Source: Adlercreutzia muris
GTDB taxonomy: Bacteria; Actinomycetota; Coriobacteriia; Coriobacteriales; Eggerthellaceae
Reading direction: 5' to 3'
Assembly (NCBI RefSeq): GCF_008831045.1
Contig: NZ_WAJS01000010.1
Location: 1-64,000 of the forward strand
DNA: 64,000 nt
Part shown: positions 25,724-37,710 of the stretch, piece after piece
Layout: every line of letters starts with the position of its first letter
Position numbering within the stretch: the first letter of the stretch is position 1
The notes under the pieces: model-generated
Told to the model about the DNA's origin: nothing
What the model saw: the letters and a program-made list of their open reading frames with translations, nothing else
Databases searched by the model: none
Program-made: the position numbers and the translations under genes

Positions 25724-25877
25724 ATCTTCTCGCACCCCATTTGATGGTTTCCGGCGCACTCGAAAACGGGTGCGCCGTTGCCATGATAGAAGGAAGTTTG
25801 CTGGCGGCGAGCTGCCAGCACCGGTCAGAATTAAGAAAACACCTGGTCGGAAAGCGAAACAAAGGAGAAAGAACAAC

Positions 25878-26327
25878 ATGGAACTCAAGGATCTGAAGCC
25901 TGCTGCTGGCTCCACCAAGAACCGCAAGCGCGTGGGCCGCGGCCCTGCTTCTGGCACCGGCAAGACCGCCGGTCGCGGCATGAACGGCCAGAAGTCCCGC
26001 GCTGGCGGCGGCAAGGGCGCCGGCTTCGAGGGCGGCCAGACTCCGCTGGCCCGTCGCCTGCCGAAGCTGCCCGGCTTCCGCAACTTCAACCGTGTTGAGT
26101 ACCTGCCCGTCAACGTGAGCCGCCTGGACGCCAAGTTCGAGGCCGGCGACGTGGTGGACGGCGATTCCCTGAAGGCCAAGGGCATCATCAAGCACGCCGA
26201 CGCTCTCGTGAAGGTGCTCGGCGACGGTGAGATCACCAAGCCCCTCACCGTGCGCGTGGATAAGGTGTCCGCTACCGCCAAGGCGAAGATCGAGGCGGCC
26301 GGAGGAAAGGTCGAAGAGCCTTGCTAA
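25878..26327 (+). CDS. rplO: 50S ribosomal protein L15
   Basis: 149 residues from ATG 25878 behind AAAGGAG. The glycine-rich N-terminal arm [20 protein letters not shown] and [17 protein letters not shown] are diagnostic. L15 is needed late in large-subunit assembly. Its stop codon lies inside the first codons of secY, so the two are translationally coupled. Confidence 0.98.
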   Translation: MELKDLKPAAGSTKNRKRVGRGPASGTGKTAGRGMNGQKSRAGGGKGAGFEGGQTPLARRLPKLPGFRNFNRVEYLPVNVSRLDAKFEAGDVVDGDSLKAKGIIKHADALVKVLGDGEITKPLTVRVDKVSATAKAKIEAAGGKVEEPC

Positions 26328-27601
26328 GGTCAATTCTTGACGCATTCAAGGTTCCGGAGCTGCGCAAGAAGATCCTCTTCACGTTGGCGATTCTCGCGCT
26401 CTACCGCTTCGGGGCCTATGTGCCGGTCCCGGGCATTCCCTTCCACGAGTTTGCCACGGCCTTCCAGGACACCGGTGTGGCCATGACCATGCTGGATCTG
26501 TTCACTGGCGGTGCGCTGTCGAACTTCTCGGTGTTCTCCCTTGGGATCATGCCCTACATCACCGCATCCATCATCATGCAGCTGATGCAGGGCGTCATTC
26601 CCGCCGTGGGCCGCTGGGCCCGCGAGGGCGATACCGGGCGTCGTAAGATCACCCAGGTCACCCGTTATCTCACGCTGGGCCTGGGCCTCATCAACGCGGT
26701 CGGCTACTTGCTGCTGTTCAAGTCCCCGGCCTACGGCGTGCAGTTCTCCACCGAGGTGCCCGAGCTGCTCACGGATGCCATTATCGTGTTCACCCTCGTG
26801 GCCGGCACGGCGTTCATCATGTGGATGGGCGAGCTGATCACTCAGCGCGGCATCGGCAACGGCATGTCGCTCATCATCTTCGTGAGCATCGTGTCCCGTG
26901 TGCCTTCCGCCATCTTCTCGTCGGTGAACCTCACGAGCGACTTGGGCACGGGCATCGCCCTCACCCTGGTCATCCTGGCCGTGGTGCTGGTGTGCATCCC
27001 GCTCATCATCTTCGTTGAGCGAGCCCAGCGCCGCATCCCGGTGAACTACGCCAAGCGCGTGCAGGGTCGCAAGATGATGGGCGGTCAGTCCACCTACATT
27101 CCGCTGAAGGTGAACGCGGCCGGCGTTATCCCGATCATCTTCGCGAGCTGCCTCATCTACTTCCCGGCCCAGCTGGCGGCTATCTTCAATGTGGGCTGGC
27201 TGACGGAGTTCGCGAACTGGTGCTCCACCGGTTGGCTGAACTGGGTGCTCACGGTGCTGCTCATCGTGTTCTTCGCGTACTTCTACACCTCCATGGTGTT
27301 CAATCCCGAAGAGACCGCTGACAACATCCGCAAGCAGGGCGGCTTCATTCCCGGCGTGCGTCCTGGCACGGCCACGGTGCAGTACATCAAAAACGTCATC
27401 AATCGCGTGACACTGCCCGGCGGCATCTTCATCGCGGCCATTGCCGTGGTGCCCACCATCATCTTCTTCTTCACGAACAACCAGCTTATCCAAGCGTTCG
27501 GCGGCACGTCCATCCTCATCATGATCGGCGTGGCCCTGGACACCATGAGCAAGATCGAGAGTCAGCTGAAGATGTACAACTACGAAGGTTTCTTCAAGTA
27601 A
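26321..27601 (+). CDS. secY: SecY, channel subunit of the Sec translocon
   Basis: 426 residues from TTG 26321, 7 bases inside rplO, with GGAGGAAAGG 10 bases upstream. Ten transmembrane helices are visible. The SecY signatures are [14 protein letters not shown] after TM1, [16 protein letters not shown] in TM2, and the cytoplasmic loop [19 protein letters not shown] that contacts the ribosome and SecA. It forms the plasma-membrane channel with SecE (encoded at 61.1 kb) and SecG. The unusual start codon and overlap may keep its level low relative to ribosomal proteins. Confidence 0.97.
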   Translation: MLRSILDAFKVPELRKKILFTLAILALYRFGAYVPVPGIPFHEFATAFQDTGVAMTMLDLFTGGALSNFSVFSLGIMPYITASIIMQLMQGVIPAVGRWAREGDTGRRKITQVTRYLTLGLGLINAVGYLLLFKSPAYGVQFSTEVPELLTDAIIVFTLVAGTAFIMWMGELITQRGIGNGMSLIIFVSIVSRVPSAIFSSVNLTSDLGTGIALTLVILAVVLVCIPLIIFVERAQRRIPVNYAKRVQGRKMMGGQSTYIPLKVNAAGVIPIIFASCLIYFPAQLAAIFNVGWLTEFANWCSTGWLNWVLTVLLIVFFAYFYTSMVFNPEETADNIRKQGGFIPGVRPGTATVQYIKNVINRVTLPGGIFIAAIAVVPTIIFFFTNNQLIQAFGGTSILIMIGVALDTMSKIESQLKMYNYEGFFK

Positions 27602-27635
27602 GAGGAACCGCAGGTAGAAACGAAAGGATGTTTCC

Positions 27636-28262
27636 ATGAACATCGTGCTTCTTGGGGCTCCCGGTGCTGGCAAGGGCACCCAGGCAGCCAAGCTGGTAGC
27701 GGAGTTCGAGCTGCCCCACATCTCCACCGGCGACATGCTGCGCGCGGCGGTGAAGGCGGGCACGCCGCTCGGCCAGAAGGCCAAGTCCTACATGGACGCT
27801 GGCGATCTGGTGCCCGATGACGTCATCATCGGCCTGGTGACCGAGCGCCTCCAGGACGGCGACACCGCCAACGGCTTCATCCTCGACGGCTTCCCGCGCA
27901 CTTCGGCCCAGGCCGTGGCGCTGGACGCCGAGCTCTCCAAGCTGGGCCGCCCCCTGGACGCCGCCCTGCTCATCGACGTTGACCCCGAGGTCATCGTCGG
28001 TCGCCTCACCTCCCGTCGCATGTGCCGCGACTGCGGCTACATCGGCAGCGCCGCCGACGGCGATACCTGCCCGAAGTGCGGTGGCGAGATGTACCAGCGC
28101 GACGACGACAACGAGGCCACCGTGCGCAACCGCCTGGATGTGTACGAGACTGCCACGAGCCCGCTCATCGACTACTACCGCGGCTGCGAGCTGCTCGTCA
28201 CCATCGACGGCGACCGCGACCCGGAGGTCGTCTACGCGGACGTGAAGGAAGCGCTCGCCTAG
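27636..28262 (+). CDS. adk: adenylate kinase, zinc-binding LID type
   Basis: 208 residues. P-loop GAPGAGKGTQAAKL, the NMP-binding HISTGDMLRAAV, and FILDGFPRTSAQA are all present. The LID domain carries CRDC...CPKC, the four-cysteine zinc site found in Gram-positive-type enzymes. It interconverts ATP, AMP and ADP. In the usual order map, infA, rpmJ and rpsM follow; here a terminator follows, so the cluster stops. Confidence 0.97.
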   Translation: MNIVLLGAPGAGKGTQAAKLVAEFELPHISTGDMLRAAVKAGTPLGQKAKSYMDAGDLVPDDVIIGLVTERLQDGDTANGFILDGFPRTSAQAVALDAELSKLGRPLDAALLIDVDPEVIVGRLTSRRMCRDCGYIGSAADGDTCPKCGGEMYQRDDDNEATVRNRLDVYETATSPLIDYYRGCELLVTIDGDRDPEVVYADVKEALA

Positions 28263-28315
28263 GTTGCGGCCTCGCCGCCGTTGGTCGTCCCATGAGGTAA
28301 GGCGTTTAACCTCTG

Positions 28316-28348
28316 AAACCCGCATCCCGCGAAGGGGTGCGGGTTTTC
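28316..28348 (+). terminator. terminator after adk
   Basis: AAACCCGCATCCC (28316-28328) pairs with GGGGTGCGGGTTT (28334-28346) with one G-T pair, followed by T residues. It ends the rplE-adk transcript. Confidence 0.75.
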
Positions 28349-28352
28349 TCTA

Positions 28353-28358
28353 TATAAT
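28353..28358 (+). promoter_or_regulatory. TATAAT box 7 bases before a start codon (leaderless transcript)
   Basis: A perfect -10 box ends at 28358 and the next ATG is at 28365, where transcription would begin. No ribosome binding site fits between them. I see no good -35, so this is a suggestion. Confidence 0.5.
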
Positions 28359-28364
28359 AGGCCC

Positions 28365-30554
28365 ATGCCCACTGTGCGCGAGAACATAGCCTACACCTTC
28401 GAGCATTTCATGCTCATCTACCGCGGCACCCTGCTGCGGGCGGCTCGGGCCGTGGCGCTCATCGCGCTATTGGCCGCCGCCTGCGAGGTGTTCGTCTTCA
28501 ATATGAACTACTTCACCAGCGCCGACTACCAGACTATCAACCTCACCGATCGGCTGTCCCTGGCCCAGAACGAGGACGGCACCTACAGCCTCACAGACGT
28601 GGACCACGTCATGGAGTTCTCGAACCTCAATACCGAGGTGCACAACATCAAGCTGGACTTCGCCGCGAGCCAACCGGCCCAGCTGGTCTCGGTGAAGATC
28701 CAGTTCACGGATGGGGCCCACCAGACCTACTTCGACTCCACGGAGTACACCGTGGGGGTGCCCCTGGCCGACATATCCACGAACGTGGAGCAGAGCAAGT
28801 TCGTGAACCTCCAGACCGCCGGCCGCGTGGACAACCTGCGCATCGAGATCGCGGGGGAGGAGCTGGGAGCCGAGGTGTCCTACCCCATCCTGCTCGACGG
28901 GCTGTATCTGAACGCCCATCGCCCCTTCGCTTTCAACGGCTGGCGCTTCGCGGCCGTGCTCATGGTCATGCTCGTGGGCTACGGCTTCCGTCCGAAATCG
29001 GCCATCTACCGCATCCGTATCGTGGAGAACCCCCGCAAGTCCAAGGCGGGTATTATCTTCGCCGTGTTGGTGGAAGTGGCGCTGCTGACCGGATTTCTGT
29101 TCTACGGGTCGAACCTAGTGGGCGTGGCCACCTCGAGCTACAACTACGGCTCCTGGGACGGTGCGTCGGTGGTGAACACCTTCGAAGTGGGCGGCGACAA
29201 TGCCCAGCAGTACGCCGAGCTGGCCCGGGCCATGGCCGAGGGGCGTCTGTACCTGGACGAAGAGCCGCCCCAGTGGCTCCAGGACATGGAAGATCCCTAC
29301 GACAAGGGCGCTCGGGATGAGGCCCAGAAAGCCACCGGCGAGCCCTACCTGTTCGATGTGGCCTACTATGAGGGCCACTACTACGTGTACTTCGGCGTCG
29401 TGCCGGTGCTCCTGTTCTACCTGCCCTTCTATTTGCTCACGGGGGCGAACTTTCCCACGGCTATCGGCGTGCTCGTTATGGCCATCGCCTTCGTGCTGGG
29501 GGCCACGGCTCTGCTCGACCGCTTCGCCCGCTACCACTTCCGCTCGGTTTCCCTCGGTGTGTACCTCCTGTTGCAGATACCGCTCGTGGCCTGTAGCGGC
29601 ATCTTGTACCTGGTGAAGTTCCCCACCTTCTATTCGCTGCCCATCATGTGCGGGCTCGCCTTCTCGGTGTGGGGCCTGTACTGCTGGAACCGAGGGAGTG
29701 TGGGGCGCCATCGCCGTCCGTGGCTGTTCACCGGGTCGCTGTGCATGGCTCTTGTGGCCGGGTGCCGACCGCAGCTGCTGGTGCTGTCGTTTCTGGCCTT
29801 TCCGCTGTTCTGGCGCACCTACATCACCGAGGGGCGGCTGCGCACCCGGGCGGGTGCGGGGGAGTTCGCCTGCCTGGTGGCGCCCTACCTGCTGGTGGCC
29901 GCCGGCATCATGGCCTACAACTACGCGCGGTTCGGCTCGCTGACCGATTTCGGCGCCAACTACAACCTCACGGTGAACGATATGACCAAGCGCGGCATGA
30001 ACCTGGGGCGCCTGGCGCCGGCCTTCTTCACTTACTTCCTGCAGCCGCCCTCCATGGTGGGGGTGTTTCCCTTCCTCCAGCCGGCCCCCTTCGACACCAC
30101 CTACATGGGCCAAACCATCAAGGAGGTCACCTTCGGCGGCATCTTCGCCTGTCTGCCGCTTCTGTGGGTGCTCGCGTTCTCGAAGCGCATTCTGGGCATG
30201 CGGGTGCGGCAGCGCTCGACGCGCACCATTATGGGCGTGATCGTGGTGCTGCTGGCTTCTGGCGTGGTCGTGGCCTTGGCCGATGCGGAACTGGCGGGCA
30301 TCCTCCAGCGCTATTATGCCGATTTCAGCTTCATGTTCCTGGCGGCCTCGGTGCTGCTGTGCTTCGTCGTGAACGAGCAGCTCTCCCACGCGCGGACCGG
30401 CTACGACCTCATGCTGAAGGTGCTTCTCGTGCTGGCGGCGGCGAGCGTCACCTACAGCCTGCTGCTGTGCCTCGTGCCCGAGACCGGCTGGTATTCGGAC
30501 GTGTACCCCTGGGCCTACCAGGATCTGCTCCAGACCGTGCTGTTCTGGAAGTAA
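28365..30554 (+). CDS. polytopic membrane protein, GT-C glycosyltransferase-like
   Basis: 729 residues. TM1 is at about 24-44. A soluble, beta-rich extracytoplasmic domain (about 50-185) follows, then about ten more helices. The segment EGRLYLDEEPPQWLQ, then FDVAYYEGHYYVYFGVVPVL and LPFYLLTG, is a pattern shared by GT-C-like membrane proteins of Gram-positive bacteria thought to use polyprenyl-linked sugars. The catalytic acid is not certain. The gene seems to have a leaderless transcript. A role in cell-surface glycan assembly is an inference from the fold type; the donor and acceptor are unknown. Confidence 0.65.
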   Translation: MPTVRENIAYTFEHFMLIYRGTLLRAARAVALIALLAAACEVFVFNMNYFTSADYQTINLTDRLSLAQNEDGTYSLTDVDHVMEFSNLNTEVHNIKLDFAASQPAQLVSVKIQFTDGAHQTYFDSTEYTVGVPLADISTNVEQSKFVNLQTAGRVDNLRIEIAGEELGAEVSYPILLDGLYLNAHRPFAFNGWRFAAVLMVMLVGYGFRPKSAIYRIRIVENPRKSKAGIIFAVLVEVALLTGFLFYGSNLVGVATSSYNYGSWDGASVVNTFEVGGDNAQQYAELARAMAEGRLYLDEEPPQWLQDMEDPYDKGARDEAQKATGEPYLFDVAYYEGHYYVYFGVVPVLLFYLPFYLLTGANFPTAIGVLVMAIAFVLGATALLDRFARYHFRSVSLGVYLLLQIPLVACSGILYLVKFPTFYSLPIMCGLAFSVWGLYCWNRGSVGRHRRPWLFTGSLCMALVAGCRPQLLVLSFLAFPLFWRTYITEGRLRTRAGAGEFACLVAPYLLVAAGIMAYNYARFGSLTDFGANYNLTVNDMTKRGMNLGRLAPAFFTYFLQPPSMVGVFPFLQPAPFDTTYMGQTIKEVTFGGIFACLPLLWVLAFSKRILGMRVRQRSTRTIMGVIVVLLASGVVVALADAELAGILQRYYADFSFMFLAASVLLCFVVNEQLSHARTGYDLMLKVLLVLAAASVTYSLLLCLVPETGWYSDVYPWAYQDLLQTVLFWK

Positions 30555-30567
30555 GGTAGCTCTTTTC

Positions 30568-32253
30568 CTAGATCGGCCGTGCTTCTTTCATGGGGGTCGT
30601 GCCGAGGAATAGCAGCCCCGTCGCCCCAATGGGGTCGTAGCCGTCCAGCTGGCCGTCGTAGTAGGCCGTGGCTGTCTCGCGGTGGAACAGCGGGTAGAGC
30701 GGCACCTCGGCGGCGATGATGTCGAAGCACTGGTTCCACAGATCCTGCTGGGCGGCCTCATCGATGCTGGCTCGCGCCTCGGCCATGAGTTCGGATAGCT
30801 CGGCGAACTGGGGCGTAGCGGCCCAGCAGGTGCGGGCTCGCGTCCAGACATTGTCGCCGTACCACCAGCTCATGATAAGGTCGGGATCGTTGCCGAAGCA
30901 GGAGGGATCGCCGGGGGAGAGCACCACATCGAAGGGCAGCAGCGTGGCGGCCTCTGGTGGCGTGGAGATGTCCTCGAACAGCGCTGCGGCATCCAGCGGC
31001 ACTACCTCGGCGGTCACGCCCACGGCCTTCCAGTCCTCGATGATCATCGGTGCCAGCGCGCTCACCCAGTTGTCGTTCACGCGCAGGGTAAGGGCGAGCT
31101 CTTCCACGCCCGCCTCTGCCAGAAGCTTGCGGGCCTTCTCCGGGTCGTAGCTGTACACCGTGGAGGCGCGGTGGTAGCCGCGGAAGTAGTCGGGCAGAAG
31201 CGAGGTGGCCGGCCGAGCGTGACCGGCCATGACCTGACCGATCATGGAGTCCACGTCCAGAGCATACAGGAGCGCCTGGCGCACGCGGGCATCGTCGAAG
31301 GGGGGCCGAGCGCAGTTGAACATGAGGAAGGGCAGGTTGCAGCCGGGCACGTAGTCCACCGACGCCCCCGCCTCGGCGATGGCATCGGCGAGCACCTCGG
31401 GGGCCGCCTCCATGGCCAGCACGCGCTTCTCGGTCAGCGCGCGGGTGCGCTCTTCGTCATTAAGGATGACCGACCAGGCCATGCGGTTGCAGGTGGCGGG
31501 GTAGGGGCCCTCGTAGCGGTGGTTGGGGGTGAAGGTGATGGTCCCGCCGTCGGCGGCATTCACGGTGTCGTAGCACCATGGGCCGCTTCCGATAGGACGG
31601 CTTGTGAGTTCCTCGTCGGTGGCGGTGGCGGGGAAGATGCGCACGAGGGCGAGGCGTTCCCGCAGAAGCGAGCCCATGGGGGCGGTCAGGGCGAAGCGCA
31701 GGGTGCGGTCGTCGGTGGCGGTCACAGAGCGGATGAACGAGAGGAAGGGCCCGTAGAGCTCGTCGGCCATATTGCGGTTGAAGGCGTTCACCACGTCGTC
31801 CACGGTAAGGGGGCTGTCGTCGGAGAACACGGTGCCCTCCCGCAGGGTCACCTCGAAGGCGAGGTCGTCGATCTGCACCGGGTCGGCCGCGGCCAGCCCC
31901 AGCTCGGCGCGGTAGGTGTGCATGTCCAGCTCGTAGAGCCCTTCGAACACGTGCCAGTTCGCGGCCAGGAACAGCCCCGAGGCGCAGCCGATGGGGTTAG
32001 GCGTGCCGTCCTCGTAGGCCACGGCCGCCGTCAGCGTGCCAGCCACGCCGCTCTCGATCTCGGGCGCGGCGGCGTGGGCGTCGGGCGCCGGTGCCGGTGC
32101 GGGCTCGAGGGGCTGCTCCACCGAGCAGCCGCCCAGGGCCACGGCCGTCGCAGCGGAAGCGGCCCCGGCCACAAAGGCCCGACGGGTAAGAGGGAGGGCG
32201 GCGGCCTCGGGCACCGCGAGGAGCGCAGAGAGCGGAGAGGGGACCACGGGCAT
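30568..32253 (-). CDS. ABC transporter substrate-binding lipoprotein (family 5, peptide/nickel type)
   Basis: 561 residues. A Tat-type signal LTRRAFVAG (Arg24-Arg25) ends in the lipobox LGGC (Cys43), so it is an exported lipoprotein. The family-5 pattern is clear: FEVTLREGTVFSDDSPLTVDDV, RPIGSGPW, LMFNCARPPFDDARVRQALL and YDPEKARKLLAEAGV. Such proteins bind oligopeptides, nickel or other ligands and pass them to Dpp/Opp-type permeases. No permease or ATPase gene is next to it, so it must share a distant transporter or act alone. GTG 32247 is a possible better start, because the AGAAAGG site is too close to ATG 32253. Its stop is 13 bases from the end of the convergent membrane-protein gene. 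Confidence 0.88.
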   Translation of the reverse strand: MPVVPSPLSALLAVPEAAALPLTRRAFVAGAASAATAVALGGCSVEQPLEPAPAPAPDAHAAAPEIESGVAGTLTAAVAYEDGTPNPIGCASGLFLAANWHVFEGLYELDMHTYRAELGLAAADPVQIDDLAFEVTLREGTVFSDDSPLTVDDVVNAFNRNMADELYGPFLSFIRSVTATDDRTLRFALTAPMGSLLRERLALVRIFPATATDEELTSRPIGSGPWCYDTVNAADGGTITFTPNHRYEGPYPATCNRMAWSVILNDEERTRALTEKRVLAMEAAPEVLADAIAEAGASVDYVPGCNLPFLMFNCARPPFDDARVRQALLYALDVDSMIGQVMAGHARPATSLLPDYFRGYHRASTVYSYDPEKARKLLAEAGVEELALTLRVNDNWVSALAPMIIEDWKAVGVTAEVVPLDAAALFEDISTPPEAATLLPFDVVLSPGDPSCFGNDPDLIMSWWYGDNVWTRARTCWAATPQFAELSELMAEARASIDEAAQQDLWNQCFDIIAAEVPLYPLFHRETATAYYDGQLDGYDPIGATGLLFLGTTPMKEARPI

Positions 32254-32690
32254 CCTTTCTCATCGTGATTTCCCACTATTATAGAAGGGCGCCGCGCCTC
32301 GTCCGGAAATCCCACAGCAAAGCCAAGGAGCGGGTGCCCCATTGGGTCATCGAGGTCGCCGCCTTTTGAGTCGCCTGATGCGCACAGGGCCGCGCGAGCA
32401 CTCCGGGTGCGGGGCGCGTCTGTCGAGGGCGGGGATGCCCCGTGGTGGGCGCGTGTCCTCCCGCCGACCGACGGGTCAGGGCTGTGGCGGGGGAGGGGAA
32501 ACGTTGACGGTGCGTCAACGGTTGCCTCCCTGCTATTATCAGACAGGTATTTCTGTTCGCAGAGCAAATCCGACTCGCCGGTCGGTGCGCTTCCGTCCTC
32601 TCGACCTCTCCGCGACAGTACCACCCCGCGGATGTTCGCGAGGCCGCAAGCCGGCCGATCCCGCGCGGGCCAGATGCAAAGGAGAGGAAC
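32254..32690. other. intergenic region before nifJ
   Basis: 437 bases between the divergent lipoprotein and nifJ genes. It contains a candidate operator and -10 box for nifJ (32502-32539). The rest is GC-rich and I see no gene or RNA in it. Confidence 0.5.
32502..32520. promoter_or_regulatory. inverted repeat over the nifJ promoter
   Basis: CGTTGAC (32502-32508) and GTCAACG (32514-32520) form a perfect 7-bp inverted repeat with 5 bases between. A TATTAT box at 32534-32539 lies downstream, so the repeat covers the -35 region. It could be a repressor or redox-regulator site. Confidence 0.5.
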
Positions 32691-36242
<3,552 letters not shown>

Positions 36243-36289
36243 GGCGAGCGAACGCCAAAGCTTGCCGGCCCAACCCTGGGCCGCAACCG

Positions 36290-36318
36290 AAAAGGGAGCC
36301 TTCGGGCTCCCTTTTCAT
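36290..36318 (+). terminator. nifJ terminator
   Basis: AAAAGGGAGCC (36290-36300) pairs with GGCTCCCTTTT (36305-36315) around a TTCG loop. It is symmetric enough to work on both strands. Confidence 0.8.
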
Positions 36319-36432
36319 TCGTCTGCGCAAATCGCTCAGCGTCAGAAGCGCGATTTTTCTGCGTTAGACACATCTCCGTTTTAGACACACATAACGTGAT
36401 ATTCTTTCCGTATTAGCGACAAACCCCAGATC

Positions 36433-36570
36433 ATGAGCGCAACGAGATGCCCCGTCCTCTCTCTTGGTAACGATCCTTACAAGATGGGATGTGCAGGGCA
36501 TTGTCAGAGACGGCGTAGACAACTGCGTCGCTTCCGCGTTCGCGTCAAGATTGCTCTCGAGGCGGCTTAA
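36433..36570 (+). CDS. possible 45-residue basic, cysteine-containing protein
   Basis: ATG 36433 opens a 45-codon frame with three cysteines (in TRCPVL and KMGCAGHCQ) and a strongly Arg-rich second half (HCQRRRRQLRRFRVRVK). Its TAA overlaps the stop codon of the convergent membrane-protein gene. No ribosome binding site is clear. Two near-repeats of TTAGACACA lie upstream (36364 and 36381). It may be chance. Confidence 0.22.
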   Translation: MSATRCPVLSLGNDPYKMGCAGHCQRRRRQLRRFRVRVKIALEAA

Positions 36571-37283
36571 GCGGCCGCGGCGGTCTCCAGGTCGAGCTCG
36601 GTAGCGGGGGCGGTTGCCTCGGCGCGCCGGTCTGCCAGTGCCTTAGCCGAGCGCAGCACCACGTAGGCGCCCATGACCGCCGAGTACACAGCGATGGACA
36701 CGACGGCCACGGTGTTGCCCACCAGGGCGCTCGGCATGAGCAGCAGCGCCAAATGCACATAGGTCAGCACGTAGAAGGGGTAGGCCAGACGCTGAATGCG
36801 CTTCCAGGTGAGGGCCTTCATGCCGTGCTTCACCACCTGGAACGAAGTGATCCACAGCACCGCCATGAGCGCCGTGATGAGCGCGGCCAAGCCCAGCGAG
36901 AAGGCCAGGTTCCCGGAAAAGGCACTCGTGATGCGCGGGATATAGGAGGCGCTGTAGAAGACGATGTGCCCTACGGCAAAGATACAGGCGAGGATGGACA
37001 GCTGCCGGCGAATGGGCATGAGGTGGGCGCGCAAAGGGTTTCGCTCGTTCAGAACGCCTACGAACATGACGATGGAGAAGAGCAGAAACGCCAAAGCGCA
37101 GCGCTGCATGAGCGGCTGAAAGTAAGACCACGCCTCGCCGTGGATATTCACCGCGGTGCCCCAGAAGTACAGGGCCAAAAGGGCCGCGGCACCCAGGTAG
37201 AAGGGAGCGGGGTGCTTCTTCAGGGGTTTTGCGCATACCCACACCAGGGCAAACGATAGGATCAGTGCGATGACGAATCTCAT
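36567..37283 (-). CDS. ferric-reductase-like / MsrQ-like heme membrane protein
   Basis: 238 residues from ATG 37283, with AGGAGGCAC just upstream; a longer frame has no start signal. About seven transmembrane helices are visible. Candidate heme ligands are His in AVGHIVFYSAS and in YVHLALLL, and KALTWKRIQRLAYPFYVLTY is the loop-helix pattern of the YedZ/MsrQ and ferric reductase group. MsrQ passes quinol electrons to the periplasmic methionine sulfoxide reductase MsrP, but no msrP is here. It may supply electrons to other exported reductases, such as those in this window. The last 30 residues are a soluble Ala/Glu-rich tail. Confidence 0.7.
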   Translation of the reverse strand: MRFVIALILSFALVWVCAKPLKKHPAPFYLGAAALLALYFWGTAVNIHGEAWSYFQPLMQRCALAFLLFSIVMFVGVLNERNPLRAHLMPIRRQLSILACIFAVGHIVFYSASYIPRITSAFSGNLAFSLGLAALITALMAVLWITSFQVVKHGMKALTWKRIQRLAYPFYVLTYVHLALLLMPSALVGNTVAVVSIAVYSAVMGAYVVLRSAKALADRRAEATAPATELDLETAAAA

Positions 37284-37710
37284 AGTGCCTCCTCCGGGCC
37301 TCCTCCAGGCCCCTTCGCGAGCTTTCTCCCTTGTTGTCACAATAGCATAGGATAGATGACCTGTCAGCCCAACATTGGACATATGCAGGGAGTTGTGGGG
37401 GTTTCGATCGCATCCCTTGAGGGGGCATAGTCGTGCAGTCAGATCACGACAGAGAAAGAAGAGGCGGAAAGCAAAGGGGTGGTGCAGAATGGGTGGCAAG
37501 CGTATTGCCTCGCCATAAGGTTGTCCTCAAGAAAGATAGCATGAAACCAGCGATCCCGTTGACTGTCCTACTCATGCATGATAGTATAGGCGCCGTAACC
37601 GTCATACAAGTTTAGGACGGTTTCACCTATGCATGGGTCGTATCGAGAGAGAAGGGGAGGCGACCGTGTCCGGGCGCTTTCCCGCACGACTAGAAGAGGG
37701 AGGGTCAAGA
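37284..37710. other. divergent promoter region between the heme protein and dms genes
   Basis: 427 bases. A TTGTTGTCACAA-like imperfect palindrome lies near 37332-37343, close to the minus-strand gene. The strong dms promoter is at 37559-37587. A hairpin (AACCGTC with GACGGTT, about 37597-37624) lies at the 5' end of the dms transcript. I see no gene here. Confidence 0.5.
37559..37587 (+). promoter_or_regulatory. promoter of the DMSO-reductase-type operon
   Basis: TTGACT (37559-37564), a 17-base spacer and TAGTAT (37582-37587). The spacer contains CATGCATG, a short palindrome. Confidence 0.7.

Noticed and set aside
31171-32268. 365-codon plus-strand frame opposite the substrate-binding protein
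   Set aside because: Shadow of the lipoprotein gene on the other strand, whose Tat signal, lipobox and family motifs are clear.
37332-37343. Rex- or FNR-type site in the heme protein / dms intergenic region
   Set aside because: TTGTTGTCACAA only partly fits either consensus and lies far from the dms promoter, so no regulator is named.
37597-37624. Molybdenum-cofactor riboswitch in the dms leader
   Set aside because: Only one simple 7-bp hairpin is visible; the large multi-helix MoCo motif is not there.
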